Assembly: GCA_903927415.1 (NCBI GenBank)
Contig: CAIYMZ010000135.1
Location: 1 to 6,128, forward strand
Source of the DNA: an uncultured Alphaproteobacteria bacterium
GTDB taxonomy: Bacteria > Pseudomonadota > Alphaproteobacteria > Rickettsiales > UBA1997
Reading direction: 5' to 3'
DNA: 6,128 bases
The position numbers were made by a program, and so were the translations under genes. Shown here in pieces: positions 4,908-6,128 of the stretch (positions are counted from its first letter, which is position 1; every line of letters starts with the position of its first letter). A model generated the notes under the pieces. That model was not told the DNA's origin, did no database searches, and saw only the letters and a list, made by a program, of their open reading frames with translations.

Positions 4908-6014
4908 ATGAACAAAGAAAACCAATCCCGTCTCGACACCTACATCTCTGCCGTTCAAGACCTCTCCAAGCATTTCATCGGTTATCCAATCTCGCGCGAT
5001 TTCGATTATTCCGAACTTTACCCGCTGTTAAAATATCCTCTCAACAATATTGGCGATCCAATGATTGAGTCGCATTACGGCCTCAACTCGCGTTCGATTG
5101 AGCGTGAAGTGGTGCAGTTTTTCGCCGAACTTTTTAAGGCGCCGAAAGATAATTCTTGGGGCTACGTCACCAATGGCGGCTCGGAGGGAAATCTTTACGC
5201 ACTCTATTTGGCGCGCGAACTTTATCCGCAGGGCATGGTTTATTATTCTGAAAGCACGCACTACTCGGTGCAAAAAAATATCCATTTGCTCAACATGCCA
5301 AGCATCGCGATTCGCGCGCAGGCTAGTGGTGAGATGGATTACGAAGATTTAAAAGATGCGGTGCACACTCATCGCGATCGTCCGGCGATTGTCGTCGCCA
5401 ACATTGGAACCACGATGACCGAAGCAAAAGACAGCGTCGCTTCCATCAAAAAAATGTTAAAAAATTCGGCGATTCGCAATCACTACATTCACTGCGACGC
5501 CGCGCTGGCTGGCACTTACTTAGCCTTACTTGAAAAAGAGCCAAAATTCGATTTTGAAAGCGGTGCAGATTCCGTCGCGATCAGTGGTCACAAATTTATC
5601 GGCTCGCCAATTCCTTGCGGCGTGGTTGTCGTGAAAAAAAATTACAAAGACAGAATCGGCCAAGCCGTTTCCTACATCGGCACGATGGACACAACAATCA
5701 CCGGCTCGCGCAACGGTCACTCGCCATTATTTTTGTGGTACGCAATCAAAAAAATGGGCAAAGAAGGTTTGAAGGCGAGGGCACTTGCAAGCATGGAGCT
5801 AGCGGTTTACGCCACTTCCGAACTAAAAAAACTAGGCGTAATGGCGTGGCGCAATGATGATGCAATCACCGTAATTTTTCCAAAACCGAGCGAAGAAATT
5901 TGTGTGAAATGGCAGCTGGCCAGCGAAGGAAATCATTCCCATTTGATTTGTATGCCGGGAGTGACGAAGGAAATTATTGATGAGTTTTTGGTGGATGTGG
6001 CGGCGGCGCGGTAG
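4908..6014 (+). CDS. hdc: PLP-dependent group II amino acid decarboxylase, histidine/serine decarboxylase family
   Basis: Complete 368-residue cytoplasmic enzyme of the PLP group II decarboxylases (PF00282-type), in the short subgroup that holds Morganella-type histidine decarboxylase and plant serine decarboxylase. It would release CO2 from histidine (histamine) or serine (ethanolamine). Visible motifs, numbered from ATG 4908: SWGYVTNGGSEGN (83-95), ESTHYSV with H118 stacking on PLP, NIGTT, HCDAAL with D197 for the pyridine nitrogen, SGHKFIGSPIPCG with PLP lysine K229, TITGSRNGH (263-271), and a C-terminal domain with AWRND and IFPKPSEE. All catalytic residues are present. I prefer ATG 4908 because NKENQSRLD aligns with the family N-terminus; GTG 4878 would add ten Lys/Asn-rich residues, with only a weak GGGGCGG ahead. 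No transporter or aminoacyl partner gene is adjacent. Related inverted-repeat elements lie on both sides, which suggests acquisition or relocation as a unit. Confidence 0.93.
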   Translation: MNKENQSRLDTYISAVQDLSKHFIGYPISRDFDYSELYPLLKYPLNNIGDPMIESHYGLNSRSIEREVVQFFAELFKAPKDNSWGYVTNGGSEGNLYALYLARELYPQGMVYYSESTHYSVQKNIHLLNMPSIAIRAQASGEMDYEDLKDAVHTHRDRPAIVVANIGTTMTEAKDSVASIKKMLKNSAIRNHYIHCDAALAGTYLALLEKEPKFDFESGADSVAISGHKFIGSPIPCGVVVVKKNYKDRIGQAVSYIGTMDTTITGSRNGHSPLFLWYAIKKMGKEGLKARALASMELAVYATSELKKLGVMAWRNDDAITVIFPKPSEEICVKWQLASEGNHSHLICMPGVTKEIIDEFLVDVAAAR

Positions 6015-6020
6015 GGGATT

Positions 6021-6128
6021 TATACTCAATCTGATTCAAGATACCGATCTCTAAACAACTGGACCCCGTCATTCGACGGGGTGACAAAGTCTACTCTCGC
6101 TTGTCACCCCGTCGAATGACGGGGTCCA
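6021..6128. repeat. Inverted-repeat element, copy B, cut off by window edge
   Basis: Starting 7 bases past the decarboxylase stop, TATACTCAATCTGATTCAAG and the following AACTGGACCCCG match the left arm of copy A at about 85% by eye. A 27-nt block at 6060-6086 (TGGACCCCGTC...GGGGTGACA) is repeated inverted and without mismatch at 6102-6128, around a 15-nt spacer. Each block is also a hairpin: ACCCCGTC (6063-6070), loop ATTC, GACGGGGT (6075-6082). There is no 24-bp tandem array, unlike copy A. The outer right arm is expected just outside the window. As the first structure after the gene, it could also end its transcript. Confidence 0.85.

Overview
This window looks like part of an intracellular or host-associated alphaproteobacterial chromosome, most likely Rickettsiales-like. 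The evidence is a VirB3 protein ending in NSYDVY, as I recall for rickettsial type IV secretion systems; an aspartyl-tRNA synthetase with the block HNPFSMPQGGLEAL, which I associate with alphaproteobacteria; a rickettsial-type aspartate/prephenate aminotransferase; and intergenic DNA full of palindromic repeats of the TGGACCCC...GGGGTGACA kind. Base composition is moderately AT-rich. None of the five genes has a convincing Shine-Dalgarno sequence. Taxonomy is inferred from recalled family features, not from a search.

Layout. The left third is read on the minus strand: coaX (type III pantothenate kinase, 3' end cut off by the window edge) lies downstream of aatA (class I aminotransferase), with a 10-bp hairpin between them. 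From about 1945 to 2091 there is a compact divergent promoter region whose two opposing promoters appear to share one -10 sequence. To the right, on the plus strand, come virB3 (without the virB4 neighbour expected in Rickettsiales), a block of 7-bp-periodic inverted repeats, aspS (complete, with a 7-bp tandem repeat inside the reading frame), a 636-bp repeat-rich intergenic region, and a PLP-dependent amino acid decarboxylase of the histidine/serine decarboxylase family.

The repeat-rich part is the most unusual. Between aspS and the decarboxylase are a terminator-like hairpin, a degenerate palindrome, a 14-bp unit repeated three times, a 61-bp palindrome, and a 198-bp inverted-repeat element (copy A). 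A related element (copy B) begins right after the decarboxylase stop codon and runs off the right edge. The decarboxylase is therefore bracketed by two copies of one repeat family. In each copy two small hairpins share the same core, while the cores differ between copies and keep their base pairing.

Functionally, coaX (coenzyme A synthesis), aatA (amino acid transamination) and aspS (translation) are housekeeping genes with no evident joint pathway. virB3 is a secretion-system part separated from its usual partners. The decarboxylase is the clearest accessory function; it would make histamine or, judged by several motifs, possibly ethanolamine. No complete new multi-gene system is visible here. 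The repeat elements and the decarboxylase cassette are the best candidates for follow-up.
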